Under the pieces are notes generated by a model that was not told where the DNA came from, ran no database searches, and worked only from the letters and a program-made list of their open reading frames with translations. A stretch of DNA of 64,000 nucleotides from Choanephora cucurbitarum (taxonomy: Eukaryota > Mucoromycota > Mucoromycetes > Mucorales > Choanephoraceae). Both the position numbers and the translations under genes were made by a program. The stretch lies in NCBI GenBank assembly GCA_025331435.1, contig JAIWNI010000056.1:62001-126000 (forward strand). Direction: 5' to 3'. Numbering within the stretch: the stretch's first letter is position 1; every line of letters begins with the position of its first letter. Of this stretch, positions 49,702-59,722 are shown piece by piece.

Positions 49702-51694
49702 TTAGTTTGTATGATAATCTCCACTTTGCTCCATTTCAACACCAAATTGTTCATAAGTGATTTTATAACGAAGCCTCAATGGTTCCTTTCAAAGAGAGTA
49801 AGTAGAAGCATCAAGAATAAAAAAAAAAAAGCTCAACTTACCTCATGAGGATTCTCTAGACGAATCCATTGAGTGACTGTACGCTCTGATTTAGGTGGAA
49901 TAAGGTCTGAAGAAACAGGCTCTAATTTAAGCTGCATAGATCGTGGTGCAGCTAACAACAGAGTCATCTTTTCCATAGGTGCAGTTGATCGATTGGAATA
50001 ATAGGCTTTCATTCGCCAATATTGTCCCATTTCATACACATCCAAATGAATTCCTAATCCATTCTTATTGAACAATTCCACTAGAATGGTCAGAGGTAAA
50101 GTGAACACAACATCATCATTTATCTACCATTTTTTGATTTACCTGTCTTTAACACACTCTCAGAGGGTTGTCCAATAAGCTCATTGAGTTCATTTTGAGA
50201 TGGTAAGGAAGGTGAAGAAGAAGTAGAATCAAGTAGGCCATCTTCTAAATCAATCAGACTGATGGCAGGTGGTGGCATATGCTTGTCTAGATCACTCTTG
50301 AAATTGCCACTGACATCATATTCTGTATCGTATTGACCATGTTTGATATCTTGGTATTTCAATAAGGCACCCTTGATGGTCGACTTGACTTCCGTCAGTT
50401 CTTCTGTCCTCTCTGCCTCTTTGCTCTCTTTCAACAGACTCTTGATTTTAGGTAGTGCACTCTCACAGGCAATCTTGAGTTCGTCTATGGTGCCTCCTTC
50501 CTCTATACTATCGCCTGTCTTTATGTTGGCCAGCATTTCATACAACAAGCGTGCTTTGTTCTGAGTCTTGTGTAACTCTTCTGCAAATTTCTCTTTAAAG
50601 TTGACTTGATGTTTTTGATCCTTTTTTTTTTAAATGGTTACTTGTATGTTTCTTTAGGATAACAGCAAACTTACATAACCTGTCATGATCTTCATCAGTT
50701 GATTAGCTTCTACTAAATCTTGAGGTGTTCCTCTTCGAATCAATTCCTGCAGTTTCTATAGAGAGAGAAATGACATACATGAAGTTTCTTTTCTTCAATA
50801 GCCATCATAAAAAACTTACTGCAGCCTTAGCAATTCGATCTTCTTCTTCTAATTCTTGCGCTGATTTCAATGTCTAACAGAATATGTTAGTAGGCATAGA
50901 TCCATATTATTATGGACTTACATCAGCAGGTGTTAAAGCAGCAATGGAAGTCTCTCGCAATTCAGGAAAGATGTAACCTATACTCAAGGTCAATGTGAAA
51001 TCATCTCATGGCATGTTATTTACCTTTAAACTTGAGTAATCGATACATGTCTTTGATATGCGTCATGTCTTCCTTGTATCGAGCTAATTCAGCTAAGGCG
51101 ATCTTCCATTCCTTGATCAGATAGAGAATACGGTCAATGACCGGATTGGCCATACAAGGCTGTAAGGGAGCAAAGTCGAAATGATTCCATTGATTCTCGG
51201 GTGCTGATTGAACTGGGTTAGGAGCATATCTGGTGGGTGGTCGTTCAGGGAATCGTCTTACAAGTGCATTTAGGAAATCTTTTGAGGCTATCTGAAGGTG
51301 AAAGGGGTATCCACAATTCTTTACACAATTGTCTAATAACTAACCCTAAAGAGTTTAGTTTCAAATGATTAAAATTTTTCTTTTCTTGAATTTACAGTTA
51401 AGGCAAGTAACGCTTGATTTATCTTTGTACTGTTAACTAGTCGAACAATTGTTTGAGCGGCTGTTCGAGGACTTGAAGAGAGAGAGAGAGATGAGAAAGA
51501 GTAAGGAAAAGGTAGCATTCTAACTTACGCGTTGCCTTGTTTCTTATTGATTGTCTCACAAATTTCGATATTTAAGGCCAAGTTAGGATCATACCGAGAA
51601 GGACTACAGGCTCTTTCTGATAATAGGTTGAGTTGAATGATGACTGACGTGTTGCTTTCATTTTACCAATTAAACTAGTTAAAGCGTATGTCAT
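49702..51694 (-). CDS. GGA-type clathrin adaptor (VHS-GAT-GAE)
   Basis: 499 residues. Exons in coding order: 51667-51694, 51529-51616, 51396-51471, 51024-51339, 50922-50977, 50820-50873, 50675-50755, 50143-50620, 49842-50080, 49702-49785. The VHS domain (about 5-150) shows LIERACSP, LNIEICETINKK, PRTAAQTIVRLVNS, LLDNCVKNCGYPFHLQIASKDFL. The GAT region (about 180-290) contains KLQELIRRGTPQDLVEANQLMKIMTGY, the Arf- and ubiquitin-binding three-helix area. A Ser/Pro-rich hinge carries LIDLEDGLLD, a clathrin-box-like sequence. The C-terminal gamma-ear (GAE) domain has NGLGIHLDVYEMGQYWRMKAYYSN. GGAs sort cargo at the trans-Golgi to endosomes under Arf GTPases. It diverges from the Dsc3 gene with 124 bp between the starts. 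Confidence 0.94.
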
Positions 51695-51818
51695 ATTGGT
51701 TTCTCGAAAATTAAAAAAAAAAAAGAAAAGAGCGAGAAAATAAAAAAAAAAGGGCAAAAATATATGATGCAATGTGATTCGCTTAGTGTATTTGCTTTCT
51801 CTTTATTTATTTTTTAAG

Positions 51819-52681
51819 ATGGATTCTGAAGAGTATTATGAGAGTATTGATCTACATATAAGATGGTCAGATAGACAAGATTTGATATTACGTGTATCTA
51901 CAGAAGATACAATCGCTATCATTAAAGAAAAGGTTTGAAACTCTACTCTACAAGCACTCTCTTCAAGAATAACACTGTTGTTAGATTCGACAATCCTCAA
52001 GTAGAACAGAAAACAAATACATTCGACTCATCTACAGTGGAAGAGTACTGGAAGACAGAAAGACACTAAGAGAATATGGTATTGGCAAGATGAACCGAGT
52101 TGATTCAAAAGCCAAGTTAGAACCACCTGCTCCAGTCTATTTTCACTGTTCTCTTTCTGATTATATCCCACATACACCCAACACACAGAATGTAAATGCA
52201 TACTCTAGTAGTCAACTATAATACAAGCTGATTTATATATTTTATTTAAAAAGAATGAACCTCAAATGACACCACCTACAGGATTTGATCGATTACGAGA
52301 ATCAGGGTTTACAGAAGAAGATATTCGAAATATCAGAACACAATTTCATCGTTTACATGGCACCTCATTTGATAATGTACCAACAGAAGAAGCACGTAAT
52401 TTGGAAGAACAATGGATGGACAATACAGGCGAGACATTACCTGATGGCAGTAAACTATCATACATTCTATTATCTCTCTTTTCTTTTTCTTAAGCCTTTC
52501 TTTTTTAGCAATACAAGGTACCTACAAAGAAATGATGTGGGGTCTTGTTTTAGGCTTCTTTTTAGGTATCATTTGTCTCTTTTGGTTTCGAGAATCTGTG
52601 TTTTCTAGAAGACATCAAATGGGCATTGTTGCTGGTATTTTAATCAATATATCATTTGGTGTATTACATGTATACTATTAA
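51819..52681 (+). CDS. Dsc3-like subunit of the Golgi Dsc E3 ubiquitin ligase complex
   Basis: 229 residues. Exons 51819-51932, 51985-52191, 52254-52449, 52509-52681. An N-terminal ubiquitin-like domain (residues about 9-75; LHIRWSDRQDLILRV, YIRLIYSGRVLEDRKTL) is followed by the Dsc3 C-terminal region with GFDRLRESGFTEEDI, FHRLHGTSFDN, LEEQWMDN. Two closely spaced membrane helices end the protein (WGLVLGFFLGIICLFWF and MGIVAGILINISFGVLHV). In fission yeast and Aspergillus, Dsc3 acts with Dsc1 E3 to cleave SREBP and in Golgi protein quality control. The stop lies 32 bp before the next start on the same strand, and the start is 124 bp from divergent GGA. Confidence 0.92.
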
Positions 52682-52713
52682 ATTCTTTTTTTTTCTTATT
52701 TTTTTTTTGTAAT

Positions 52714-53583
52714 ATGGACCTTGTGTTCTTTATCTGTGCTTGTCTGATCCTACTTACCTTTCTCAGTCTATGTGCACAACAGTTAGCTGAATTAAGAGCC
52801 TCTGTCTTGGCTTATGGTAAACTAAACTTAAAGAATAAAGAAAAGCCTACCACTGCCTGGGCTCACTTTCTTTCCAGTCTACAAGTACCCAAACATTATT
52901 TTGGTCACTTTTATTCAGTCGGTCTCTTGACAGCCATCCTCTCTTTTGTTCAACTGAGCCTAGATCAGCCTGGTTGGACACAACTGTTGAGTTCCGATCA
53001 GGCTCATCTGTCCAGACGACAATGCCTTGTGGGCCTGACAATGATGACTTGTCATCTGATCCGTCGTGTCTATGAGTCTTATTGGATTGAACGACCTAGT
53101 CCAGGTGCAAGGATGCATCTGTCTCATTACTTGGTTGGCCTAGGTTTTTATGGTGCCATGGTCTTGGGAACATGGCTAGAGGGTCGATGGATCGATCGAT
53201 GGGATCCTTATGCTGATCCCTTTCAATTAACAGATGGGTTGGCCATGGCTTTATTTTTGTATGCATCTGTCCATCAACATCGATGTCATGTCATCCTGGC
53301 TCGTCTTCGGCAAACACCAGGTGAAGTCTATCGTATTCCTCGAGGCGACTGGTTTGAATCGATCGTAGCGCCACATTACTTTGCAGATATCCTCGTCTAT
53401 CTCTCGCTCTGTCTTGTCTATCGTTTTCAGAATGCTGTGATATGCTGTGGATTGATTTGGACAATAGTGAATCTATCGATTGTGGCAAATGAGACAGAGG
53501 GTTGGTACAAGACCTATTTTGGTACACGCTATAGTCTGGCTTTTCCTCAAGGACGTTGGAAGATTATACCTGGTTGTTATTAA
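52714..53583 (+). CDS. Polyprenol reductase (Dfg10/SRD5A3 family)
   Basis: Intronless, 289 residues, multi-spanning ER membrane protein of the steroid 5-alpha-reductase superfamily. It reduces the alpha-isoprene unit of polyprenol to make dolichol for N-glycosylation. Visible features: an N-terminal hydrophobic helix, CHLIRRVYESYWIERPS (conserved RR-E-S pattern), HYLVGLGFYG, and the C-terminal family signature YRIPRGDWFESIVAPHYFADILVYLS, then WYKTYFG and a terminal RWKIIPGCY. The length lies between yeast Dfg10 and human SRD5A3. Only 32 bp, almost all T, separate it from Dsc3, so its promoter would have to lie inside Dsc3 or be shared. The stop is 174 bp from the converging uS19m stop. Confidence 0.94.
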   Translation: MDLVFFICACLILLTFLSLCAQQLAELRASVLAYGKLNLKNKEKPTTAWAHFLSSLQVPKHYFGHFYSVGLLTAILSFVQLSLDQPGWTQLLSSDQAHLSRRQCLVGLTMMTCHLIRRVYESYWIERPSPGARMHLSHYLVGLGFYGAMVLGTWLEGRWIDRWDPYADPFQLTDGLAMALFLYASVHQHRCHVILARLRQTPGEVYRIPRGDWFESIVAPHYFADILVYLSLCLVYRFQNAVICCGLIWTIVNLSIVANETEGWYKTYFGTRYSLAFPQGRWKIIPGCY

Positions 53584-53757
53584 AGCACACATATTAAAAA
53601 AAAAGAAATTCTCTATGCGTCTTTATTGAATAGTGTACAAAAAGAATAGAGAAGTGGGTTCTATCTGAAATGGCTTCTTTCTCTTGCAAACTGATGATAG
53701 CTTGTACGTATATACAGGGTTGATATAAGAAAAGATGTTTTTTGAAAAAAGGCGTTC

Positions 53758-54069
53758 TTATTTGGCCTTGGTGAAACGGTAACTGAAACGCTTTCTGGTG
53801 AAAGCAAATTCACCCAACTTGTGTCCAATCATCTCTTCAGTGACATGAACTGGTAAATAATCTTTGCCGTTATGAACAAGGAACTTGAGACCAACAAATG
53901 AAGGTAAGATAGTACAACTACGAGCTAATAAGGATAGATAAGTGATTGCTGTTGAATGATCTTTCTCGAGATATTTACCTTGAGTAGCAATAGGTGTACC
54001 TGTTTGAATGGCTTGCTTTAAACCAGGGAATGCAACGAAAAATGGACCTTTCCAAGCTGAACGAGGCAT
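53758..54069 (-). CDS. Mitochondrial small-subunit ribosomal protein uS19m
   Basis: 85 residues. Exons 53979-54069 and 53758-53924, with a 54-nt intron (donor GTAAAT, acceptor TTAG). It is the bacterial S19-type protein that binds 16S-like rRNA in the small-subunit head. Motifs: [11 protein letters not shown] at the N-terminus, [41 protein letters not shown] with the hallmark GHKLGEF. The length is close to bacterial S19 (about 90). A cytosolic uS19 is longer and differs in sequence, so a mitochondrial role is inferred; no separate cleavable presequence is obvious. Confidence 0.95.
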   Translation of the reverse strand: MPRSAWKGPFFVAFPGLKQAIQTGTPIATQGKYLEKDHSTAITYLSLLARSCTILPSFVGLKFLVHNGKDYLPVHVTEEMIGHKLGEFAFTRKRFSYRFTKAK

Positions 54070-55630
54070 AATTGAATAAAAGAAAAGAAAAGAAGTAGAA
54101 GAAAAAAATAAAGATGAATAAGGGAAGGGGGGTACTGCTGACTTTGATTTGGCCTTTAAAAAAGCCACCTTGAGGTGACTTTTTGAAGTTTCTCTTTTTC
54201 TTTTCATTAGAGCAACGAAGTCAATGAAAGGGAGTTTTAGCAACACATCCCAAGTAGCTTAGAGCCACTAGTTTCTTTTGAGAGTCAATGTTCAACATAG
54301 TTTTTTTTTGTCTGAAAGAAAGCAGTTTCGATCTTATAAAGACACCATTCTTGATCACATCTTCATCTCACTCCCTAAAGAGAATGGAAAACAATGAGTG
54401 TTGTCATGAGAGATAGATAAAGAAGAACTATTCCATCTTGGATTTGCAAGGTGTGTTTTCTGTTCTAAAAGGAATTGAACCAAAAAAAAAGAGGGGGAAA
54501 GAATGCACTAGAGTTTTCAGCGGTGATAAAGAATGTAATCAAGTAGTATAAAATTAAAGAATTCAATGTAGAGGAACAATGTATCCTTTGATTTCGCATA
54601 AACCGAGTGAATAAATCTAAATGAACCAATGGATTTTAAAAGCCATACTGATTTCATGCATAAAAAAAAAGGACTCTAGAATTTATAGGCAACAGCAGTA
54701 TGACTGATATTTGCTACTGATCTTTTCAATACGACTCTTATTCTGCAAAGGCGCTTCAGCATGGTTCTTGCCCAGCTTCTGCTGACAAGTACAACCAAAT
54801 AAGCTATGGTGTTTCTGTATACCTTCAAGATAATCAGTACGGCTAATCTCTTCAGCTTCTTTGGTATCATAGCTATCCTCAGCATTGAACAAATTAGCAG
54901 AAGAAACTGGCTCAATCAAGGAGAGACGTTACAGGCAAAAGAAATTCCTTCCAGTATAGCTTGGCAGTATCACTGACAAAAAAAGCAATATGCTTGCCAT
55001 CACTCTTAAAGGGAATTGTAAGAACAAAAATACTTATTTTCTCAATTGTCAAGTAAGCAATCCCAAAATGTATTTTTATATGCCTTTCTTTTGTTTAGCA
55101 GTGACAACTTTGTCATTTAGGTCTTTAAGTCGTCTTATCGGCTATCTACAAGAACAGATACTTCCTTTTGTACAAGAAGCAATGTATTGGCTGCACACGA
55201 GGTGTGATGAGTGGAATTAATTTAAAAAAAAGTGACTTGCTAACTTTAGATAAATCAAATCAATTTTGATGATCTTATTGTTTAGATAAGAAAAAAAAGC
55301 TGCATTATGCAAACACAAAAAAAAAGGTTTATTGCTGTCTTTATTTTGCATATACTATTTCTCTTGAACAAGAGAAATAGAGAGAAATCATTAACTTTGT
55401 TCTCACTATAAAAAGTAAAGCAAAACTTGAGCTGTAAATGGAATCCCTGCTCCTCTTCCTCCTTTTCAATACTATTTGACTTGTACAAAGAACGAATTTA
55501 AAATATACATATCATTCCTACTGACAACTTATTCTCTCTGTTTCTTTCATTAAGAGCTTGAGGATCATTTTTTATGCTTGGAATTTCTAAATGACACTTA
55601 CCCATAAAAAAAAATAACTCCTCTTTCCCT
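54070..55630. other. 1.6-kb spacer between uS19m and Ras
   Basis: AT-rich. It contains the possible gene fragment at 54683-55020 (minus) and otherwise no recognisable gene. The right edge leads into the CA-rich block before Ras. Confidence 0.5.
54683..55020 (-). pseudogene. Possible broken gene fragment, unknown family
   Basis: On the minus strand a coding-like segment near 55015-54910 (VLTIPFKSDGKHIAFFV, then LYWKEFLLPVTS) stops at a TGA. A second, in another frame, continues to 54683 (SSANLFNAEDSYDTKEAEE, HHSLFGCTCQQKLGKNHAEA). A single frameshift would join them and no splice sites suit. It is probably a degenerate gene end; no family is recognised. Confidence 0.3.
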
Positions 55631-55682
55631 CTCCCACACACAACCACTCCCACACACATATAGACTCCCACACACACACACT
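55631..55682 (+). promoter_or_regulatory. Triplicated CTCCCACACACA element upstream of Ras
   Basis: CTCCCACACACA begins at 55631, 55647 and 55665 (16-18 bp spacing), ending 33 bp before the Ras start. It could be a CA-rich promoter or leader element, or a simple microsatellite; no function is known. Confidence 0.35.
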
Positions 55683-55714
55683 TGTTTCTATTTTAATTCT
55701 TTAAATAACTTTAC

Positions 55715-56529
55715 ATGTTAAACAGAGCAGCCTCATGGATTGTTCGTGAGTACAAACTTGTGCTTGTTGGTGGAGGTGGTAAGTTTGAGAAGCGAGCACT
55801 CTCTTTTCTTCTTCTTTTTTTTTGGATCTCATCATACTTACTTTCTTGATCAGGTGTAGGAAAGTCTGCTTTGACGATTCAGTTCATTCAATCTCAATTT
55901 GTTGATGAGTATGATCCTACTATTGAAGGTACTCAAGACCTATTCTATGAAGTGATAGCTTCTAGTTGACTGATTCCAACCTCAGATTCTTATAGAAAAC
56001 AGAGTGTGATTGATGAAGAGACAGCATTACTTGATATCTTGGATACAGCAGGACAAGAAGAATACAGGTAAAAAGAAAACGATTGATCTATATAAGGGTA
56101 ATACTTATCTTTTAAACATCTAGTGCGATGCGTGAACAGTATATGCGAAGTGGTGAAGGCTTTCTATTAGTCTATTCAATTACATCAAGAATGTCATTTG
56201 ATGAAATCGACGGTTTCTTTCAACAGATCAGTCGAGTCAAAGACAAGGATCGATTTCCTATGGTCTTGGTGGCCAACAAATGCGACCTAGAAATGGATCG
56301 TCAGGTATCGATTCAAGAAGGAAAAGATTTGGCTGACAAATATGGTTGCCATTTTGTGGAGACATCAGCCAAGATGCGTATCCATGTGGACACAGCCTTT
56401 CATGAGGTAGTAAGGGACATTCGCCGTTACAACAAAGAACAAGACGGTATGGACGCCAACAGAAATGATCATGATATCAAGCATATTTCATCATCCTCAT
56501 CTTCAACCAAATGTTGCCTTCTTATGTGA
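55715..56529 (+). CDS. Ras-family small GTPase
   Basis: 208 residues. Exons 55715-55778, 55854-55928, 55986-56067, 56124-56529. A 12-residue extension ([12 protein letters not shown]) precedes the G domain. G1/P-loop GGGGVGKS (the usual Ala at Ras position 11 is Gly), switch I YDPTIEDSY with the effector Thr, switch [20 protein letters not shown] with Gly and Gln at positions equivalent to 60 and 61, NKCD (G4) and ETSAK (G5). The hypervariable tail is Asn/Ser-rich and ends in KCCLLM, a CaaX box with an adjacent cysteine, so farnesylation and palmitoylation are expected. Ras controls morphogenesis and cAMP/MAPK signalling in fungi. The intron between P-loop Gly codons is conserved in many fungal RAS genes. 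The next two genes encode candidate regulators. Confidence 0.97.
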
Positions 56530-56581
56530 GGGAGAGAAAAGTTTATTTATTTATTAAAAACGAAAGAGAGAAAGAGAGAGA

Positions 56582-59324
56582 TTATCCCATCTTATCTAGT
56601 GGATGAAGTGTTGGTAATGGATTGGCATCTATGATTTTCTGTTGGTTGTTTTGATGCTTCCAGAACTCTTTGCGGAAGATAGAAAGTGAGCCTTGAGATC
56701 CTTCTCGATGCATACGATAGGCATCAGAAGGACACGAGATGGTACTGGAGGGCAATTTGGTCTGTTTCTTGGTATCATTCAGTTCATCAAAGGAAAAATG
56801 GCGAGGTGACCGTTGCATGGTGCCCATCCCTATCTCACTCTTTTGATCCACACTCTTCCTGCCAAAGAGCCAAAAACTTCCTGTGGGTATTGGTTTCTTT
56901 TCAGATGTGGATTCATGTTCGTGCTTCTCTATCACTTCCTCCATACTCTCTGGACGACTTGGATTTGAACTTTCACTGCTTGTGAGACTACCTGAACTAT
57001 CTCTGACTGTTGTTGTAAGACTATGCGAGGTAGTCAAGATGGGTGGTTGAGAAGAAGAAGACATGTTTTCGCATGAAATGGATTTGCCTTGATGAAATGC
57101 TAATGATTCTGTTGCAGAATGACTTCGTGTGGTCTTTGTGGGTTCTCTTGCTAAACTCAATTCATCTACTGTTTTTTCACTTACCCAAGATCTGGTCAAC
57201 TATATATACAAAAAAAAAATACTAATGAGACTACTTATGCTGCCTTCATCTTCTCTTGTTTCTTATGTTACCAGATATTGAGTCACTAAACATTGTTGCA
57301 TTTCAATACTAAATTGACTATCATCAAATGAAGGGTAAAAGTTTCCTTTCTTGATGGCATTTCGACTGAGTGCCTGAGATAGCTTACGTTTCTTTGTCTT
57401 ATGCAACTCCTTTAGACAAGCCTCTGTCAGATGAGGAGAATAAGGTGGGCATCGCTGTAGGTCTCTGAACAATTGAAGTAGCTCAGCTACTCGGATATCT
57501 TGCTTCAGCAGATCATGACAGACTGAATGGTTCCTTTTGGAGTTGGCAGCTATCAGATAAGTCATGTCATGGATAAAGATACCAAGAAAAGGAACCGTAG
57601 GCTCACTCAAGGCAGGCGATGCCCTTCTCTTGATTGTCTGGATTTCATCCTCTAGACTAGAGACAGCCACTAATCCGATCTTTTCTCGATAGCGTCCATA
57701 GTTATCTGTCTCGGACATCAACTCGCTCAGGGCCTCTAGCTGACTCATGCTCTTTTTGGGAATAAAGGCCCATGATCGTTTCAGACGTTCGATGGGGGGT
57801 GTGCCCAAGGCTGAAATGATGGCCTTTAGTGTCTGATAGTTCTTGAGGGCATCACATCGATGTGCTACCTTGATCCAATGGTTGATCTGTTGTGCTCGTC
57901 TACAGGCTTCCAGTTCTGTCAAGATCGAATGTTCAATCAGACGCGTTAGGTAGTTGAAGAAATCAGTGGAGGCCACAATAGCTGGATGAGGTGCTTTGGG
58001 ACCATGTGACAAAATGGCATCCAGTGGGATATTTCGAAAGATGGCAGAATCAATCAAGGTAAGCTGATAGGCAATCAAGACAGGTTGAAATTGAAGGATG
58101 GTAGGTACAGTAGTGGCTGATATATGAATGTTCTGTACTTTGCTCAATAAGGTTTTCATGTTGTTCTCTTCCTGAAGAAACTCAGAGGGTTCACTTGCTT
58201 CTTTTTTGAGTTTTTGTTGAAGTGATTGATAAACAACCACAAGAGGTGCTTTGGGTATCATAGGGAGATAAGTGCTGCCACTCTTGTTGTTGGTAAGACG
58301 ATCGCTGGTCTGTGCATGGTATAGTTGGTTTGGATCGATGGTACTGTTGGTCAGTAGGAAGACTTCCTCTGTATCCAACTGATTTAAAGGAGTGTTTTCT
58401 AGGTAGCTTGATATGGAACTGAAGGAGGCGCCTCTTTTTTTGGCTATACCATGTTCATTGAGAGAGGCATGGGCTGTGACGGGTAATGAGAGAAACGATT
58501 TGACTACGCTGAAGGGATTGGTGACAGCAGTATGAATAGGTGATGGAGGAGCAGAGGTGGATAGATTGGTTGTTGATGAACGTCGAGTTGATTTCTGTCG
58601 ATGAACAAAGAATTTGCCTGATGATTTGTCACCAGTTGCTTTCTTTTGCTTTGCTTTTTATAAGAGAGCCATGTTATTGAAGAGATAGAGACAGTACAAC
58701 TCTCATTTACCTCTTTGTTGTTCTTCTTCAATTAAATCCAGTTCATCTTCAATATCAGAATTTTCATCATCCTCATCTTCTTCTTCTTCAGAAGAACTGT
58801 ACAGTCTGGAATGATGATACACGGAAGCTTTTGAGGTTGTTTGTGGAAAAGAATGTAATTTCTTTTGAGTCGGTCTAGCAGGTAATTGTGGAGGTGATTT
58901 CTTTTCTGTTAAATGAGTTGGTTTTGGTGGAATAGGAGGAGGTGAAGGATTGGTATTTAATTGAGGTTTACGTTCAGCTGCAATCTGTCTGGCTTGTTTT
59001 ATACACACCTCAGCTAAACTGAAAATCTGACCTAGATCATTGTTCTTTACATCTAACAGGAAGTTTTAAAATAATCATCAAAACAAGAGAATGAAGCTTA
59101 CATTGATTGATGAATTCTAGGCGTTTAAATTCTTTGATTGCAGACAAAAGTGCCTCAATATAGAGTTCATAGGATTGCTTTTATTATTATTGAGTCAATC
59201 AAAATGAACTCCATTGTCTTTTATTACTTATCAATACCTTGTATCTTCCAGAGGTGAAGCATTGTGAGGCTTGCTTCATTAAAGCATGCATGGTGAGTTC
59301 TGTAGAGACTGATAATGGCAGCAT
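56582..59324 (-). CDS. CDC25-type Ras guanine nucleotide exchange factor
   Basis: 834 residues. Exons in coding order: 59238-59324, 59102-59177, 58711-59052, 57272-58653, 56582-57199. The N-terminal helical segment (about 8-55; MHALMKQASQCFTSGRY, SYELYIEALLSAIKEF) resembles an MIT or TPR-like hairpin. A Pro-rich region (PPPIPPKPT, PPQLPARPT) could bind SH3 domains, followed by an acidic stretch. The catalytic domain spans about 355-645: IAYQLTLIDSAIFRNI, FFNYLTRLIEHSIL, WIKVAHRCDALKNYQTLKAI, LGTPPIERLKRSW, VPFLGIFIHDMTYL. A short basic/Ser insert interrupts it before VPFLG. No clear REM (RasGEF-N) module was seen. The C-terminal 190 residues are Ser-rich with a basic/hydrophobic end. It probably exchanges GDP on Ras, plausibly the adjacent one, with which it converges 52 bp apart. 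Confidence 0.93.
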
Positions 59325-59722
59325 AATAATATGTACATCAATTGTATGGTAAAACGAAAGAAAAGGACCAGCCCTTCAGTTGAAAATAAAGAATGAGTGT
59401 GAAAGAAAGAGAGAAATACACTGATAAAGAAAAAGAAAGAAAGAGAAGGAAAAGGAAAAATCAAGGAGTTTCTTAATATGAAATTACGTGCTAGATAGTT
59501 AATAAATAAACAAACGCCTATACCGTTTCTCTTAAATAAAAAAGAAAAGGGGACACTGCTTAACGTGAGTTCACTTCCAAGTATGGTAAATGAAAAGCTT
59601 AACCCCTTCCTACCTATTCCTCCTCCACCCCCTTGGAAATTCGTTGCATAGCAAAATTTCAGAGTACCTGAACCTATTTCATCTACTCTTTCTTTTCTTT
59701 CTTTTTCTGTACTATTTAACTC
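59325..59722. promoter_or_regulatory. 398-bp bidirectional spacer between RasGEF and RasGAP
   Basis: The only DNA between the divergent RasGEF (start 59324, -) and RasGAP (start 59723, +). It is AG/CT-rich with a purine-rich patch near 59400-59460 and a C-rich patch (CTCCTCCACCCCC) near 59626. It must contain both core promoters; no defined element is proven. Confidence 0.6.
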
